A DNA stretch of 54,112 nucleotides from Alphaproteobacteria bacterium (GTDB lineage: Bacteria; Pseudomonadota; Alphaproteobacteria; Micavibrionales; Micavibrionaceae): NCBI GenBank assembly GCA_021776075.1, contig JAJFGQ010000028.1, forward strand, positions 1-54,112, written 5' to 3'. Position numbers and translations under genes: made by a program. A model generated the notes under the pieces. The model saw only the letters and a list, made by a program, of their open reading frames with translations, made no database searches and was not told the origin of the DNA. Of this stretch, positions 1 through 9,121 are shown one piece after another (position 1 is the first letter of the stretch; each line of letters begins with the position of its first letter).

Positions 1-42
1 GTCTGAAGCCACGCCTTTTTCGTTTTTATTTACGTCCGTCAT
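1..42 (-). CDS. Start of an unknown gene, cut by the window edge
   Basis: Only the first 14 codons are inside the window (MTDVNKNEKGVASD). The start is supported by an AGGAG ribosome site six bases upstream of the ATG on the minus strand (positions 48-53). The visible N-terminus is charged and not hydrophobic, so there is no sign of a signal peptide. It follows two other small minus-strand genes of unknown role and may be co-transcribed with them. Function cannot be judged. Confidence 0.55.
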   Translation of the reverse strand, partial: MTDVNKNEKGVASD

Positions 43-64
43 TTTCGTCTCCTATGTTGTTTAG

Positions 65-406
65 TTATACCGAGGTAGCAATTTGTGTAATTGCGACTTC
101 ACTATATCCAACAATCTCTTTCACACCTTTCATCTGGCATAATTTCGCTAGATCCGCTGTTTCCATTTTTTTGCGTGTTCTTTTCGGGACGCTCATACCC
201 AAAGGGCGGGAGGTTCCGTCTTCGGACACAAAAATCATCGCGCCGTTGTCCGGGTCATAGTCGATCCGGTTGACCGGACTTTCAAAGGCCTTGTCATGAA
301 ATACCAGAACACCGGATTCCTCATTGACGCCAATCTCAACAGTCATTTCGGACATCAGAGAATTTTCCTGAATTTTTTTTGGTTTGAAGATGTTAAATGC
401 GACCAT
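65..406 (-). CDS. Hypothetical protein, 113 aa
   Basis: I do not recognise this protein. It is soluble and mixed in charge, with a short basic stretch in the middle (PKRTRKK) and no hydrophobic segment long enough for a membrane helix. The first 17 residues (MVAFNIFKPKKIQENSL) may not be translated: an internal ATG at residue 18 is possible, but an AGGAA site lies upstream of the first ATG, so I keep the longer form. It lies 23 bases downstream of another small unknown gene on the same strand and 22 bases before the truncated gene at the left edge, which suggests one transcript. No paralogue is visible in the window. Confidence 0.6.
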   Translation of the reverse strand: MVAFNIFKPKKIQENSLMSEMTVEIGVNEESGVLVFHDKAFESPVNRIDYDPDNGAMIFVSEDGTSRPLGMSVPKRTRKKMETADLAKLCQMKGVKEIVGYSEVAITQIATSV

Positions 407-429
407 GGTTTTTCCGTTCCTGTTTGTTT

Positions 430-759
430 CTATATTGTACGTTGTTGCTGTGGCGCTGTTTTTTCGTCGTTTACCCAGTCCATAATTTTCTCAGGTATCA
501 TAACGGCGGCCAGTAAATTGACGCCAAACCCCATGGTGTCTGTTACGATATTGTTTTTTTCACCGACCATTTTATCCGTCAGGGCATCAACGCCGACATA
601 GGACAGGAAACCGAGGACAAGTCTGCTCGTCCAAGGGTTTTCTTCCATCATGTTCAAAAGGGGATTCAGAAGGCCTTTGACTTTTTGCGTCAAGTAATTT
701 TCCGTATTGCCACCATCGAATGGGATCTTTGATTCTTCTGTAAGTTTTAAATTCGTCAT
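430..759 (-). CDS. Hypothetical protein, 109 aa, with two weakly hydrophobic helices
   Basis: Unknown protein. The N-terminal 25 residues are polar, followed by two moderately hydrophobic stretches (around residues 45-65 and 78-92) and a polar, glutamine-rich tail ending in APQQQRTI. The hydrophobic stretches contain Asp and Lys, so peripheral or amphipathic association is as likely as true membrane insertion. A weak AGGGTG site precedes the ATG. It is the first gene of a likely three-gene minus-strand unit; a candidate promoter lies about 40 bases upstream of the start codon. Function unknown. Confidence 0.6.
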   Translation of the reverse strand: MTNLKLTEESKIPFDGGNTENYLTQKVKGLLNPLLNMMEENPWTSRLVLGFLSYVGVDALTDKMVGEKNNIVTDTMGFGVNLLAAVMIPEKIMDWVNDEKTAPQQQRTI

Positions 760-798
760 TACACACCCTAATTTCTTGTTGTTCTTATTTATGACCCA

Positions 799-828
799 AT
801 TATACTAAAAAATCGTAAAGGGGCGCAA
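799..828 (-). promoter_or_regulatory. Candidate sigma70-type promoter for the small genes at the left edge
   Basis: On the minus strand a perfect TATAAT (799-804) is preceded by TTGCGC (823-828) with an 18-base spacer. It lies in the gap between purH, which ends at 876, and the ATG at 759. The -35 box matches only partly, so this is tentative. Confidence 0.4.
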
Positions 829-875
829 ATTTGGAATAATATTACAATATTATCAGAATGTTAGGGCTGGGTGTC

Positions 876-2507
876 TTAATGCCGGAAATGTCGAATCCCG
901 GTGAAAACCATGGCTAGGCCACGATCATCAGCGGCCGCAATGACGTCTTCATCACGAATGGAGCCGCCGGGTTGGATAACAGCCGTTGCACCGGCCTCTG
1001 CGGCCGTTATAAGGCCGTCTGGGAAGGGGAAGAAGGCATCGGAGGCTACAACGGACCCTTTTGTCAGAGGGGCTTCCTCGCCGGCTTTTGTGGCGGCATC
1101 AAGCGCTTTTTGCGCGGCAATCCGGGTTGAGTCAACGCGGCTCATCTGTCCGGCGCCGATACCGACGGTGGCGCTGTTTTTCGCATAGACAATGGCATTG
1201 GATTTAACATGCTTGGCAATTTTAAAGGCAAAAAGCAGATCACGCAGTTCTTGTTCTGTTGGTTCACGGTCCGTGACGACCTTTAGCATATCTTCCGTAA
1301 TGTCCCCGTTATCGGCGTCTTGCACCAGCAGGCCGCCTGCTATGGATTTAACCAGGCGACGGTGGGTGGCCGGGTTGGCCATTTCGCCTGTCGTCAACAC
1401 GCGCAGATTTTTCTTTTCCTTCAGAATTTCCATGGCCGCGACATCAATAGCCGGGGCAATAATAACTTCACTGAATATCTGGATAATTTCTTGCGCTGTT
1501 TCAGCGTCAAGCGGTCTGTTCAGGGCAATAATACCGCCGAAGGCACTGGTGGAGTCACAAGCCAGTGCTCGATGATAGGCATCAAGAGGGTTTTCCCCTA
1601 TGGCCACGCCGCAAGGGTTAGCATGCTTGATGATGGCAATGGCCGGTTCTTCGAACTCAGACACAAGTTCAAAGGCGGCATCCGTATCGTTCAGATTGTT
1701 ATAGGAGAGCTCTTTTCCCTGTATTTGCGTTGCTGTGGCTACGCCGGGCCGTTGAGAGCCATCGAGATAAAGGGCAGCGCCCTGGTGCGGGTTTTCCCCA
1801 TAACGCAGTGTTTGTTTCAGGTTTCCGGAAAAGCTTGTACGCCGGGGAAAGGCGTGTTTGTCAATTTGTCCGGTGAACCAACTGGCAATGTTTGAATCAT
1901 AAGTGGCCGTCAGCGCAACGGCATTGGCGGCCAATCTGCGCCGCAGAGCATATGTTGTCGCGCCGTCATGCTCTTCCATATCTTTCAGGACATGTTCATA
2001 GTCTTGAGGGTCTGTAACAACCGTAACAAATTCGTGGTTTTTGGCTGAAGCCCGGATCATGGCCGGGCCGCCGATATCTATGTTCTCAATGCAGGTTTCA
2101 AAATCGGCACCATCTGCAACAACATCAGAAAAGGGGTAAAGATTAACGACAACCAGATCAATGCCATCAATGCCGTGTGTCGCCATAGCTTCTTCGTGGT
2201 GGTCCTGACCCCGACGGGCCAGAATGCCACCGTGAATTTTGGGATGCAGCGTCTTAACGCGTCCATCCATAATTTCAGGGAAACCCGTATAAGAAGAGAC
2301 ATCGCGAACAGGGATAGAAGCCTCCTTCAACATTTTGGACGTTCCACCCGTTGAAAGAATTTCGATACCGTAAGCATGCAGTTTTTCTGCAAATTCTTTT
2401 AGCCCTGTCTTGTTTGTGACAGATAATAATGCCCTTTTTACAGGAAGGGTCCGTGGATCACGGATTGTTTCTGCGGAAGGAATTGCGGCTGTGCCAAGAT
2501 CAATCAT
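876..2507 (-). CDS. purH: Bifunctional AICAR formyltransferase / IMP cyclohydrolase PurH
   Basis: Catalyses the last two steps of IMP synthesis: formylation of AICAR with 10-formyl-THF, then ring closure. The 543 residues match the usual length with a short N-terminal extension. The N-terminal methylglyoxal-synthase-like IMP cyclohydrolase domain (about 20-170) shows [19 protein letters not shown] and [12 protein letters not shown]; the transformylase domain (about 200-480) shows [17 protein letters not shown] and [11 protein letters not shown]; the C-terminus ends in the conserved FTGIRHFRH. It starts 32 bases after the end of cheR in the same direction, with no clear Shine-Dalgarno site, so it may be read from the chemotaxis transcript, which is an unusual neighbour for a purine gene. 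Confidence 0.97.
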   Translation of the reverse strand: MIDLGTAAIPSAETIRDPRTLPVKRALLSVTNKTGLKEFAEKLHAYGIEILSTGGTSKMLKEASIPVRDVSSYTGFPEIMDGRVKTLHPKIHGGILARRGQDHHEEAMATHGIDGIDLVVVNLYPFSDVVADGADFETCIENIDIGGPAMIRASAKNHEFVTVVTDPQDYEHVLKDMEEHDGATTYALRRRLAANAVALTATYDSNIASWFTGQIDKHAFPRRTSFSGNLKQTLRYGENPHQGAALYLDGSQRPGVATATQIQGKELSYNNLNDTDAAFELVSEFEEPAIAIIKHANPCGVAIGENPLDAYHRALACDSTSAFGGIIALNRPLDAETAQEIIQIFSEVIIAPAIDVAAMEILKEKKNLRVLTTGEMANPATHRRLVKSIAGGLLVQDADNGDITEDMLKVVTDREPTEQELRDLLFAFKIAKHVKSNAIVYAKNSATVGIGAGQMSRVDSTRIAAQKALDAATKAGEEAPLTKGSVVASDAFFPFPDGLITAAEAGATAVIQPGGSIRDEDVIAAADDRGLAMVFTGIRHFRH

Positions 2508-2539
2508 AAAGATTATTTATAGGAGATTGGGGTGTTTGT

Positions 2540-3400
2540 CTATTGGGCAACAGCCTGTCCCGGTGCGTTATCCTCTGTATTTATATTGCTGTCTTTCAGT
2601 ATATACAGACCGCGCTTTCCTTCCATAGGTTTAAAGGAATCGGTAAGACCCAGCACTGTTTCCGCACCGCCTAAAAACAGGAATCCGTCCGGCGGAATAC
2701 GTGTTGCCATTTTCTCCAGCACGGCGGCCTTTGTAGACTCATCAAAATAAATCAGCACGTTGCGGCAGAAAATAACGTCAAAAGTTCCCAAAGATTCCAT
2801 AGGCTCCAGAAGGTTGAAATATTTGAACTTCACCATATTGCGAATAACATCTTTGAGTTTCCAGTGGTCTTGCTGCTGTTCAAAATATTTCATCAGGAGT
2901 TGGATAGGCAGTCCCCGTTGCACTTCAAATTGGGAGTATTCCCCTTTTTCGGCCTGTTCCAGAATTTCATAGGAAATATCGGTCGCCACGATCTCTATAT
3001 TCCATCCCGATATCAGGGATTCGTTTTCTTTTAGTGCCATGGCCAGAGAATAGGGTTCCTGACCGCTAGAGCTTGCCGCGCACCAGATTCGTAAAGAGCG
3101 TTTTGTTCTGCGGCTTTCAAGTAGATGCGGAAGAACTGTTTCTTTGAAAAGTTCAAAAGGCTTTCCATCACGGAAAAATGATGTCTCATTCGTTGTCATC
3201 GCTTCCACGACATCTTTGATCAGGTCGGGTTCCGGTACACCGCGCAGGGCAATGCTCAAGGCATCAAGGCCTGGATAGCCCCACTTTTTGGCAATAGGGG
3301 TCAAGCGAGAATCAAGCAAATAGGACTTATCCGGGGTGATGGTCAGCCCCGATTTTTCTTTTAGAAGGTCCTTATATAAATCAAAATCACCAATGCGCAT
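2540..3400 (-). CDS. cheR: Chemotaxis protein methyltransferase CheR
   Basis: Methylates glutamate side chains of chemoreceptors using S-adenosylmethionine. The N-terminal helical domain (MRIGDFDLYKDLL onward) is followed by the SAM-binding domain with TNETSFFRD, the RIWCAASSSGQEPYSLAM loop and FDVIFCRNVLIYFD. The reading frame is open further upstream to 3532, but the family starts at MRIGDFDL; an AGGACAG ribosome site at the end of cheB serves this ATG. The cheB stop codon lies two bases upstream, so translation is probably coupled. The last 20 residues (after LYILKDS) are a polar tail with no recognised receptor-binding pentapeptide. No methyl-accepting receptor gene is present in the window. 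Confidence 0.95.
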   Translation of the reverse strand: MRIGDFDLYKDLLKEKSGLTITPDKSYLLDSRLTPIAKKWGYPGLDALSIALRGVPEPDLIKDVVEAMTTNETSFFRDGKPFELFKETVLPHLLESRRTKRSLRIWCAASSSGQEPYSLAMALKENESLISGWNIEIVATDISYEILEQAEKGEYSQFEVQRGLPIQLLMKYFEQQQDHWKLKDVIRNMVKFKYFNLLEPMESLGTFDVIFCRNVLIYFDESTKAAVLEKMATRIPPDGFLFLGGAETVLGLTDSFKPMEGKRGLYILKDSNINTEDNAPGQAVAQ

Positions 3401-3402
3401 TT

Positions 3403-4566
3403 TTAAAGCTGTCCTGTCATTTTTTTGTTGTGTTTGTTTATCATAGAATTTCTGACCCAGGGGCCAATTTCTGTTAATGGTAAAACTTCCGAGCATAACC
3501 CGGCCATAGCAACGGCACCGGGCATACCCCATACAACGCTGGATTCTTCATCCTGTGCAATGAGTCGCCCCCCTTTATCAATCAAAGCCTGACAGCTTTC
3601 CTGACCGTCATTGCCCATACCCGTTAGGATAACAGCTAATATTTTCTCTCCGTATATATCAATAGCGCTGCGCATCATGGGATTAACGGATGGTTTGCAG
3701 AAATGCTCCGGCTCAGCATCGCTGATATTAAGTCTGATCTGGGCTTGTTCCGCTTTTAATTCCATATGAAACGCCCCGGCCGCAACATAAATATGGCCAT
3801 TTTCAACGGGCATGTCCTGTTCGGCTTCATGGCAGGGGATGCCACAGTTTTTCTCTATGTGTTCTGCCAGAATTGTAGTGAAGGTTTTTGGCATATGTTG
3901 GGTTATAATTGTCGGGACATCAAAGCCTTTGAAGTTTTTCAAAAGTTCAAACAAGGCTTGTGGGCCGCCGGTTGAACTGCCGATAGCAATCAGAGCCGGT
4001 TTGCCGCGATAGGCATGACTATCGTTTCGTAGAGAGAACTTTTTGGAATCCAGAGAGGTCGTGGGTAGAGAGATGTCCTTTTGTTTTATAGAGGCAGGCT
4101 GTTTCCTCCGCCCTCTTCCAAGCCCTTTGACAAGCCGGAGCAAATCATCCTGAAAGGCGCCCGTGCCGCTTATTTCTCCGGTGCTTGTTGGTTTAACAAG
4201 GCATTCTGTGGCACCCAGAGCTAAGGCGCGCATTGATGTTGTTGCGCCTTTCTTGCTCAGGGTTGAGCAAATCAGTATTTTGGCATCTGGCTTTTCTTGC
4301 AGGAGAAGGGGAAGGGCTGTCATACCGTCCATAATGGGCATTTCAATATCAAGGACCACGACATCGGGGGCTACTTTTTTTATGTTATTGACCGCCATTT
4401 GCCCGTTTGACATGGAGCTGACAATTTCAATGCCGTCATCAGCTTCCAGTGTTCGGGCAATCAACCCCCGGATGACAGCTGAATCATCGACAAGCATAAC
4501 CCTGATGGGGCCGTCTTGCCCTTGCTGTCCCGTCTCTCTATCCGATGGAGGTGATTGTTCTGTCAT
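3403..4566 (-). CDS. cheB: Chemotaxis response regulator protein-glutamate methylesterase CheB
   Basis: Removes methyl groups from (and deamidates) chemoreceptors, opposing CheR. After a 20-residue polar N-terminus there is a receiver domain (about 21-140; phosphorylatable Asp73 in VVLDIEMP) joined by a basic, low-complexity linker (about 145-185) to the methylesterase domain (about 188-380). The catalytic triad is visible: Ser198 in IGSSTGGP, His224 in TQHMP and Asp320 in TGMGNDG. The length, 387 residues, is slightly above the enteric form because of the linker. It sits between cheY and cheR in the operon; the ribosome site AGGAG is 11 bases upstream. Confidence 0.96.
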   Translation of the reverse strand: MTEQSPPSDRETGQQGQDGPIRVMLVDDSAVIRGLIARTLEADDGIEIVSSMSNGQMAVNNIKKVAPDVVVLDIEMPIMDGMTALPLLLQEKPDAKILICSTLSKKGATTSMRALALGATECLVKPTSTGEISGTGAFQDDLLRLVKGLGRGRRKQPASIKQKDISLPTTSLDSKKFSLRNDSHAYRGKPALIAIGSSTGGPQALFELLKNFKGFDVPTIITQHMPKTFTTILAEHIEKNCGIPCHEAEQDMPVENGHIYVAAGAFHMELKAEQAQIRLNISDAEPEHFCKPSVNPMMRSAIDIYGEKILAVILTGMGNDGQESCQALIDKGGRLIAQDEESSVVWGMPGAVAMAGLCSEVLPLTEIGPWVRNSMINKHNKKMTGQL

Positions 4567-4604
4567 GCCCCGGAAGGCTCCTGTTTTTGTTTTATGGTGG
4601 ATTG

Positions 4605-4973
4605 TTAGCCGATGAGCCCGATTTGAGAAAACTTTGATTGAATGATTTCACTATCAAACGGTTTCATAATGTACTCATTCGCACCGGCTGTAATAGCGCG
4701 TTGTATGTGCGCCATATCATTTTCAGTGGTACAAAATATAACCTTGGGGTGATCTCCGCCGTCCATTTGACGCAGCTTTTCCAAAAACTCAATCCCGCTC
4801 ATGACCGGCATATTCCAGTCCAGAAGGACGGCATCCGGCATTTTTCCCTGACAGAATTCATAGGCCTGCTGTCCGTCTTCAGCTTCATCACAGTCAAATC
4901 CCAAATCCTCGGCAATACGCCGTGCGACCTTACGGACAACACGGCTGTCATCAACGACAAGACATGATTTCAT
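4605..4973 (-). CDS. cheY: Single-domain response regulator CheY
   Basis: A 122-residue stand-alone receiver. The acidic pocket (DDS at 8-10), the phosphorylation site Asp52 (LLDWNMPVMSG) and the conserved Lys near the end (YIMKPF) are all present. In chemotaxis it would carry the signal from CheA to the flagellar motor. GGGAAACAA upstream of the ATG is a good ribosome site. Because CheA here already carries a C-terminal receiver, this free CheY may be the output regulator while the fused receiver acts as a phosphate sink; that is inference. It lies 80 bases after cheW and 38 before cheB. Confidence 0.95.
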   Translation of the reverse strand: MKSCLVVDDSRVVRKVARRIAEDLGFDCDEAEDGQQAYEFCQGKMPDAVLLDWNMPVMSGIEFLEKLRQMDGGDHPKVIFCTTENDMAHIQRAITAGANEYIMKPFDSEIIQSKFSQIGLIG

Positions 4974-5053
4974 TTGTTTCCCATATTGTTTTTTTGTTGC
5001 GTAATTCTCGAATCAATAGTCTATATCCTTTTTGATTGAGGTTCGACCTTAAG

Positions 5054-5539
5054 TTATAAATGTACGGCGTTTAGTAATTTAGGAACATCCAGTACGATCA
5101 GCAGTTCGTTTTCCAGCCGGTACACACCCATGGAAACTTCACGCCAGAGAGGGTCCAATGTGGCGGGGCTAGATTCGTAGTTCTTATTGTCCAGAGGCAG
5201 GACGTCTCCTACTTTGTCAATAATCAGGCTGTATAATTCGTTGTTTTCCTCGACCACGACACTCATGGCCTTTAATCCCTCGGCATCCTGTGCATCAAGG
5301 CCCAGTCGTTGTCGCACATCAATAGCTGTGACAATACGTCCACGAAGATTAAGAGAGCCGGCAACTTCTGGTGGTGCCAAAGGGATGGTTGTAACACTTT
5401 GTTCTCCTAAAACATCCTGAACCTGCAATACCGGTATGCCAAAAAGTTGTCCGGCAATGATAACGCTCAGATATTCCTTCGTTCCCGTATCCTGTAAAGA
5501 AGAATCGTTGTCTTGACGCACTGCATTTTCGGCATTCAT
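5054..5539 (-). CDS. cheW: Chemotaxis coupling protein CheW
   Basis: Links chemoreceptors to CheA in signalling arrays. The 161 residues form a CheW domain (about 20-158) with family features: EYLSVIIAGQLFGIPV, the VAGSLNLRGRIVTAIDVRQRLG motif and VLDVPKLL near the end. The first 18 residues are polar and disordered-looking. An AAGGAAGGA ribosome site sits eight bases before the ATG, inside the 15-base gap after cheA, so the two are surely co-transcribed. Confidence 0.95.
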   Translation of the reverse strand: MNAENAVRQDNDSSLQDTGTKEYLSVIIAGQLFGIPVLQVQDVLGEQSVTTIPLAPPEVAGSLNLRGRIVTAIDVRQRLGLDAQDAEGLKAMSVVVEENNELYSLIIDKVGDVLPLDNKNYESSPATLDPLWREVSMGVYRLENELLIVLDVPKLLNAVHL

Positions 5540-5554
5540 CGTAATATCCTTCCT

Positions 5555-8275
5555 TTATTCAGCCAGTGTTTGGGAGAGAGTGTTTAACAATGTATCACGA
5601 TCAAATTTTGCAATATATTGGTTAAACCCTGCCGCTAATCCACGGTCTTTATCCTGTTGTGTGGCATGAGATGATAGGGCGACAAGCGGTGTGTTTTGCC
5701 AGTTTGTATCTGTTTTTATTTTCTCGGCAAATTCAAATCCGCTCATTTCCGGCATTTCAATATCGCTGACGATGACATCAAATTGTACGCCAGTATCGCA
5801 CATTTTCAGGGCATCAACGGCGCTGGAGGTTGTTGTTACTTCATATCCGGCAACAGTTAGAAGTGGGGTTAGCATATTGCGGAAAAAGGGACTGTCCTCG
5901 ACCAAAAGAATCCGCCTTTTTTTATGAGAGGCTCCGTTTGCTTCGGTATTGGCAAATGGTTCATCGTCATGGTCTTTAAACCATTCGGCACTGTGTTTTT
6001 GTAGGAAGTGGAACACATTGACAACGTCTGTTGCCTTGCCATCAATGATGGCACTGCCCAGTGTTTCTTCATGGCCGGCGATTTGAACGTCAATATGTTC
6101 TTCGGTAATGTCTATAATACGGTCAACAATCAATCCCATGGCATTGTTGTCGTCGGAAAAGACAAGAACCGGTTTATGCTTTAAGTCATCCATTTTTATG
6201 GTTTCATTAAAGGGTAATAAGGACATGAGTTGGTCACGATACTGAATGACCATCTGACCATTTGCGTGTTCAATATCCGTAATTTGAATTTCTTCCAGTC
6301 GGGATATAAGTTCCAGCGGTACGGCCTTGGGGGCCCCATCACCTGCTTCAAAGAGCAGGAGTGACGTTTGTTCGGTAGCACTTGTCATGTGGGATTCTTC
6401 GGCCGCGCTTTCCATTGTGTCGGCGGAATCGATTTCACCGGAAGAATTGGCGATACCTGCCGGGTCAAGAATCATGATAACGCTGCCATCACCCAAAATG
6501 GTGTTTCCAGAGAACATTTGGATGTCTTTCAGTATTTTGGCAACCGGCTTGATGACAATTTCTTCCGTATCAAATACACGGTCGACAATAATACCAAACA
6601 TGTAGACACCGACCTGTGTAACAACAATATATTTATTGCTGAATTGTGCCTCATCTTCTTCGCGGTTTTGTTTTTCCTCTGCGTTTTCAGCTTCCGGTTT
6701 ATCAGAAGAAAGTTTCAGGATGTCTTCCAGAGACACCAGAGGTAACAGGCGATCCCGAAGCCGGAAGACCGGTGTCCCTTTAATTGTTTCAATGCGGTTA
6801 TCTTTTCCTGATGCTCCTGTCATGACCAGTTCGCGTACGGCCAGTTGAGGTATAGCAAAACGTTCACGGGCCGATTCAACGATAAGGGCCGATACAATAG
6901 CCAGAGTTAGGGGTATTTTAATGGTAAAAGTTGTGCCTTTGCCTTCGGTGGATTTTAGTTCGATGGATCCGCCGATTTTTTCGATGTTGGTACGAACAAC
7001 ATCCATACCGACACCCCGTCCGGATACAGAGGTAACCTGTGCCGCTGTTGAAAAGCCGGCTTTAAAGATGAATTGCTGAATTTGCTGCAGGGACATTTCT
7101 TCCAGCTCTGCTGCTGTTGCCATTTTTTGTGAAAGTATTTTTTCTTTTATTCTCTCCGTAGACAGCCCCCGGCCATCATCGGATATTGTAATAATAATAT
7201 GCCCGCCTTCATGGTAGGAATGCAGGCGGATTTTCCCGATTTCCGGTTTGCCGGCGGTAACGCGTTCTGCCGGTGTTCCAATGCCGTGATCGGCAGAGTT
7301 ACGAACCATATGCATGAGCGGATCTTTGATAAGCTCCAGAACCTGACGGTCCAGCTCCGTATCCTGCCCCAGCATTTCCAGCTCGATTTTTTTACCCAGA
7401 TCAAGGTTAATATCACGGATAATGCGCGGTAGTTTTGCCCATGCGTTACCGATCGGTTGCATGCGCGTTTTCATGACGCCTTCCTGAAGGTCGGAGACGA
7501 CGTGATTCAGGCGCTGTAAAGGTGTGGTGAAGTCGCTTTCGTTCTGCATGCGTAGAATTTGCAGGAGTTGGTTGCGGGTTAAAACCAACTCACTGACCAG
7601 CGTCATAAGATTTTCAAGAACATCCACATTAACACGCAGAGACTGATTGGCGATTGAGTTTGCCGCTGCCTGTGGTGCTGTGTTTTCCGGTGTTGCAGCT
7701 TCCGCTTCTGTGAGTTCCGGTGTTGAGCTCATTTCGGGATCAGGGAAAGCTATGACGTCTTCTTCCAGCCCATTCGTCGCTGTTTCCGCGCCGTCGGGTT
7801 CCGGTGTTTGCTCTGTATCCTGTAGATCGCCGGCAGACATGAAGGCGTTCAGATCGTCCGGTATCATATTATCTGCATCAGATTTTCCGGCACTGGTATA
7901 GACAGCAGTTAGTTTTTCCAGAAGTTCAGTGTCGTCCCCCTCCGGCTCTTTACTGTTCGCTTCCAGTTCTGTGACAATAAATTTAATACGGTCTAGGCAT
8001 TGAAAAATAAGGGTGACATATTCAGGGGTGACTTCCAGAGTCCCGTCCCGGAAGAGTCCCAGAACATCCTCCCCTTTATGAGCGACGGTTTCCAGACGTG
8101 GAAGCCCTAGAAATCCGCAGGTGCCTTTAATCGTATGAACAAGACGAAATATCTGGGAGAGCAGGTTTTGATCGTTTGGATTTTTCTCCAGAGTCACAAG
8201 ATCAGCGTCCAGATCGCCGAGCATTTCATTTGTTTCTGTTAAGAAATCAACGATTAGATCATCCATGCCATCCAT
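5555..8275 (-). CDS. cheA: Hybrid chemotaxis histidine kinase CheA with two CheW-type domains and a receiver
   Basis: Kinase of the chemotaxis array. Order of domains: HPt (about 1-105, phosphorylated His47 in LVHTIKGTCG); an acidic, Pro/Thr-rich linker (about 110-215) with no clear P2 CheY-binding domain; dimerisation region (about 220-285); HATPase (MVRNSADHGIG, DDGRGLS, GRGVGMDVV); a first CheW-like P5 domain (about 460-610); a second, more divergent CheW-like domain (about 630-770); and a C-terminal receiver (about 787-906, Asp838 in VSDIEMPEMSG). At 906 residues it is much longer than enteric CheA. I place the start at the ATG six bases after GGGAG; the frame is open for 12 more codons upstream. 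First gene of cheA-W-Y-B-R. Confidence 0.93.
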   Translation of the reverse strand: MDGMDDLIVDFLTETNEMLGDLDADLVTLEKNPNDQNLLSQIFRLVHTIKGTCGFLGLPRLETVAHKGEDVLGLFRDGTLEVTPEYVTLIFQCLDRIKFIVTELEANSKEPEGDDTELLEKLTAVYTSAGKSDADNMIPDDLNAFMSAGDLQDTEQTPEPDGAETATNGLEEDVIAFPDPEMSSTPELTEAEAATPENTAPQAAANSIANQSLRVNVDVLENLMTLVSELVLTRNQLLQILRMQNESDFTTPLQRLNHVVSDLQEGVMKTRMQPIGNAWAKLPRIIRDINLDLGKKIELEMLGQDTELDRQVLELIKDPLMHMVRNSADHGIGTPAERVTAGKPEIGKIRLHSYHEGGHIIITISDDGRGLSTERIKEKILSQKMATAAELEEMSLQQIQQFIFKAGFSTAAQVTSVSGRGVGMDVVRTNIEKIGGSIELKSTEGKGTTFTIKIPLTLAIVSALIVESARERFAIPQLAVRELVMTGASGKDNRIETIKGTPVFRLRDRLLPLVSLEDILKLSSDKPEAENAEEKQNREEDEAQFSNKYIVVTQVGVYMFGIIVDRVFDTEEIVIKPVAKILKDIQMFSGNTILGDGSVIMILDPAGIANSSGEIDSADTMESAAEESHMTSATEQTSLLLFEAGDGAPKAVPLELISRLEEIQITDIEHANGQMVIQYRDQLMSLLPFNETIKMDDLKHKPVLVFSDDNNAMGLIVDRIIDITEEHIDVQIAGHEETLGSAIIDGKATDVVNVFHFLQKHSAEWFKDHDDEPFANTEANGASHKKRRILLVEDSPFFRNMLTPLLTVAGYEVTTTSSAVDALKMCDTGVQFDVIVSDIEMPEMSGFEFAEKIKTDTNWQNTPLVALSSHATQQDKDRGLAAGFNQYIAKFDRDTLLNTLSQTLAE

Positions 8276-8428
8276 TTGCATCTCCCAGTAAAAGATAAAG
8301 ACTTCGTGCATGGTACACGAAATCTGTCCACTCTTCTTGGTGTTTTATCAGTAGCACCATACAAGGATATTACCCTGAGACTTTAAAGGTTAGGTTAACA
8401 GGGGATGTGTGAATACACTTGAATTCAA

Positions 8429-9121
8429 TTAGGTGTAGCCTAACAGAAAAGAAACAGTGTCAGTTGCGGGCTCTGAGGCTTGTATATTGAAGTTATAGTG
8501 CCGCGCAAGAATGGCCTGAGCGTAAGGGTGGACAAGGCGCGGATCAAGATTTTCTACAGGAACGTTTAACGCCAGAGCGTCTTCAACTTGTGCACGCAGA
8601 TTGGCACCCTGTCCGGATGCCGTGATACGGGTCTGGTTTTTTTCTTCTCCTGCCTGCACGGCGATGGAGCCGCCACGGGGCAGGCTTTCCTGCGCCAACA
8701 TCAGGACGCCCATGAGTAACTTGCAAAACCCTTGTGGCAATTCATCGAAACCAAGAGGGGCATGAGGGTCCCAGTCCTGTGTTATTTTACCGTCTGTCTC
8801 AATTAAGGCGGCAAAGATCTTCCAGACATCTTCCGGTTTAATGTTGGAATCGCGGCCTCCGGCGCCGTAGGCCATACGGAAAGCCTGAAGCTTGGCGGAA
8901 GCTTGCTGAGCGCTGTGGGCAATGAGCTCTATGGCTTCATCGCCGGCATCAGCACCCATTTCTTGCAGGAACTCCACACCATTATGAACGGCACCGACGG
9001 GACTTATTAAGTCGTGGCAAATACGGGAGGCCAGTAGTTCCAGAACGGCAGTGTCCAGCATTGTATTTTCCGTTGTTGTTTTTATATCCGCGTTGGATTC
9101 AAGAGGGGAAGGTGACGGCAT
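8429..9121 (-). CDS. chpT: Histidine phosphotransferase ChpT
   Basis: ChpT relays phosphate from the hybrid kinase CckA to CtrA and CpdR in alphaproteobacterial cell-cycle control. This protein has the family's phospho-acceptor helix, SRICHDLISPVGAVHNGVEF (His36), and a degenerate, non-ATP-binding kinase-like C-terminal domain (about 90-225) ending LGYT. Length 230 aa, close to family size. The start is uncertain: this ATG overlaps the upstream phosphomutase by 23 bases; a second ATG at 9061 (MLDTAVLELL) would remove a polar leader. It is the last gene of galU-phosphomutase-chpT and lies 153 bases upstream of cheA. No ctrA, cckA or cpdR is present here. Confidence 0.88.
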   Translation of the reverse strand: MPSPSPLESNADIKTTTENTMLDTAVLELLASRICHDLISPVGAVHNGVEFLQEMGADAGDEAIELIAHSAQQASAKLQAFRMAYGAGGRDSNIKPEDVWKIFAALIETDGKITQDWDPHAPLGFDELPQGFCKLLMGVLMLAQESLPRGGSIAVQAGEEKNQTRITASGQGANLRAQVEDALALNVPVENLDPRLVHPYAQAILARHYNFNIQASEPATDTVSFLLGYT

